A DNA stretch of 6,332 nucleotides, from the NCBI GenBank assembly GCA_021828445.1, contig JAJZJD010000060.1, positions 1 to 6,332 on the forward strand. The letters are read 5' to 3'. Positions 6,234 through 6,332 of the stretch are shown here, piece by piece. Position 1 is the stretch's first letter. The number at the start of each line of letters is the position of its first letter. Both the position numbers and the translations under genes were made by a program. This DNA is from a bacterium (GTDB lineage Bacteria > SZUA-79 > Acidulodesulfobacterales > Acidulodesulfobacteraceae). The notes below the pieces were generated by a model, which did not search any database, was not told the DNA's origin, and saw only the letters and a list, made by a program, of their open reading frames with translations.

Positions 6234-6332
6234 AGGCGCTTATCCGTTATACGGTATATTATAATGGAAAGTATTTCCGAAATATAAAGATATTACTGAA
6301 AGATAATTAAAAAATATTAGTATCCCTACGGC
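6234..6332. other. AT-rich tail without a supported gene
   Basis: No open frame of useful length with coding character on either strand. It contains a short CCGTTATACGG inverted repeat (6244-6254) and a TATAAT hexamer (6260-6265) without a convincing -35 element. It may be the upstream region of a gene beyond the window. Confidence 0.4.

Noticed and set aside
6189..6239. AGGCGC direct repeat flanking the glnA terminator (6189-6194 and 6234-6239)
   Set aside because: Six bases is too short to claim a target duplication, and the enclosed DNA is only the terminator hairpin.
6235..6270. Promoter with TATAAT at 6260-6265 plus a CCGTTATACGG operator
   Set aside because: No acceptable -35 at 16-18 bp and no downstream gene in the window; the ATG at 6264 opens only seven codons.

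Overview
This is an ordinary housekeeping stretch of a Gram-negative chromosome. It is AT-rich, with many ATA, TTA and AGA/AGG codons, and all six genes lie on the + strand. A LolA-type periplasmic carrier implies an outer membrane. A sigma-54 promoter, a beta-type GlnA, PII and YajQ together suggest a proteobacterium in the broad sense, most likely a deltaproteobacterial-type or related uncultivated lineage. That placement is inferred from protein character and gene order, not from a marker search.

Left part (1-4219): the 3' two thirds of serS (seryl-tRNA synthetase), then ftsK (DNA translocase), lolA (lipoprotein carrier) and yajQ (nucleotide-binding protein). The junctions are 3 nt, a 4-nt ATGA overlap and 19 nt, so these genes read as one co-transcribed cluster. 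No promoter is visible inside it. serS, ftsK and lolA also sit near each other in enterobacteria, there in the order ftsK-lolA-rarA-serS.

Middle (4220-4361): a compact control region of about 140 bp. It holds two 17-bp palindromes with the half-site geometry of NtrC sites, centred 31 bp apart (about three helical turns). A clear -24/-12 sigma-54 promoter follows directly in front of glnB. A weaker sigma-70-like promoter overlaps the second palindrome. The arrangement resembles the enterobacterial glnA control region and the tandem promoters of some alphaproteobacterial glnBA operons.

Right part (4362-6332): glnB (PII signal protein) and glnA (type I-beta glutamine synthetase) form a nitrogen-assimilation operon closed by a strong 13-bp hairpin terminator. 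PII keeps the uridylylation tyrosine (Tyr51). GlnA has Phe398 where adenylylated enzymes carry the modified tyrosine. This suggests that PII acts here on transcription through NtrB/NtrC rather than through GlnE modification of the enzyme. The last 99 bases hold no supported gene.

I found no mobile element, CRISPR array, RNA gene or evidently new system. The most interesting content is the glnB control region and the altered GlnA modification site.
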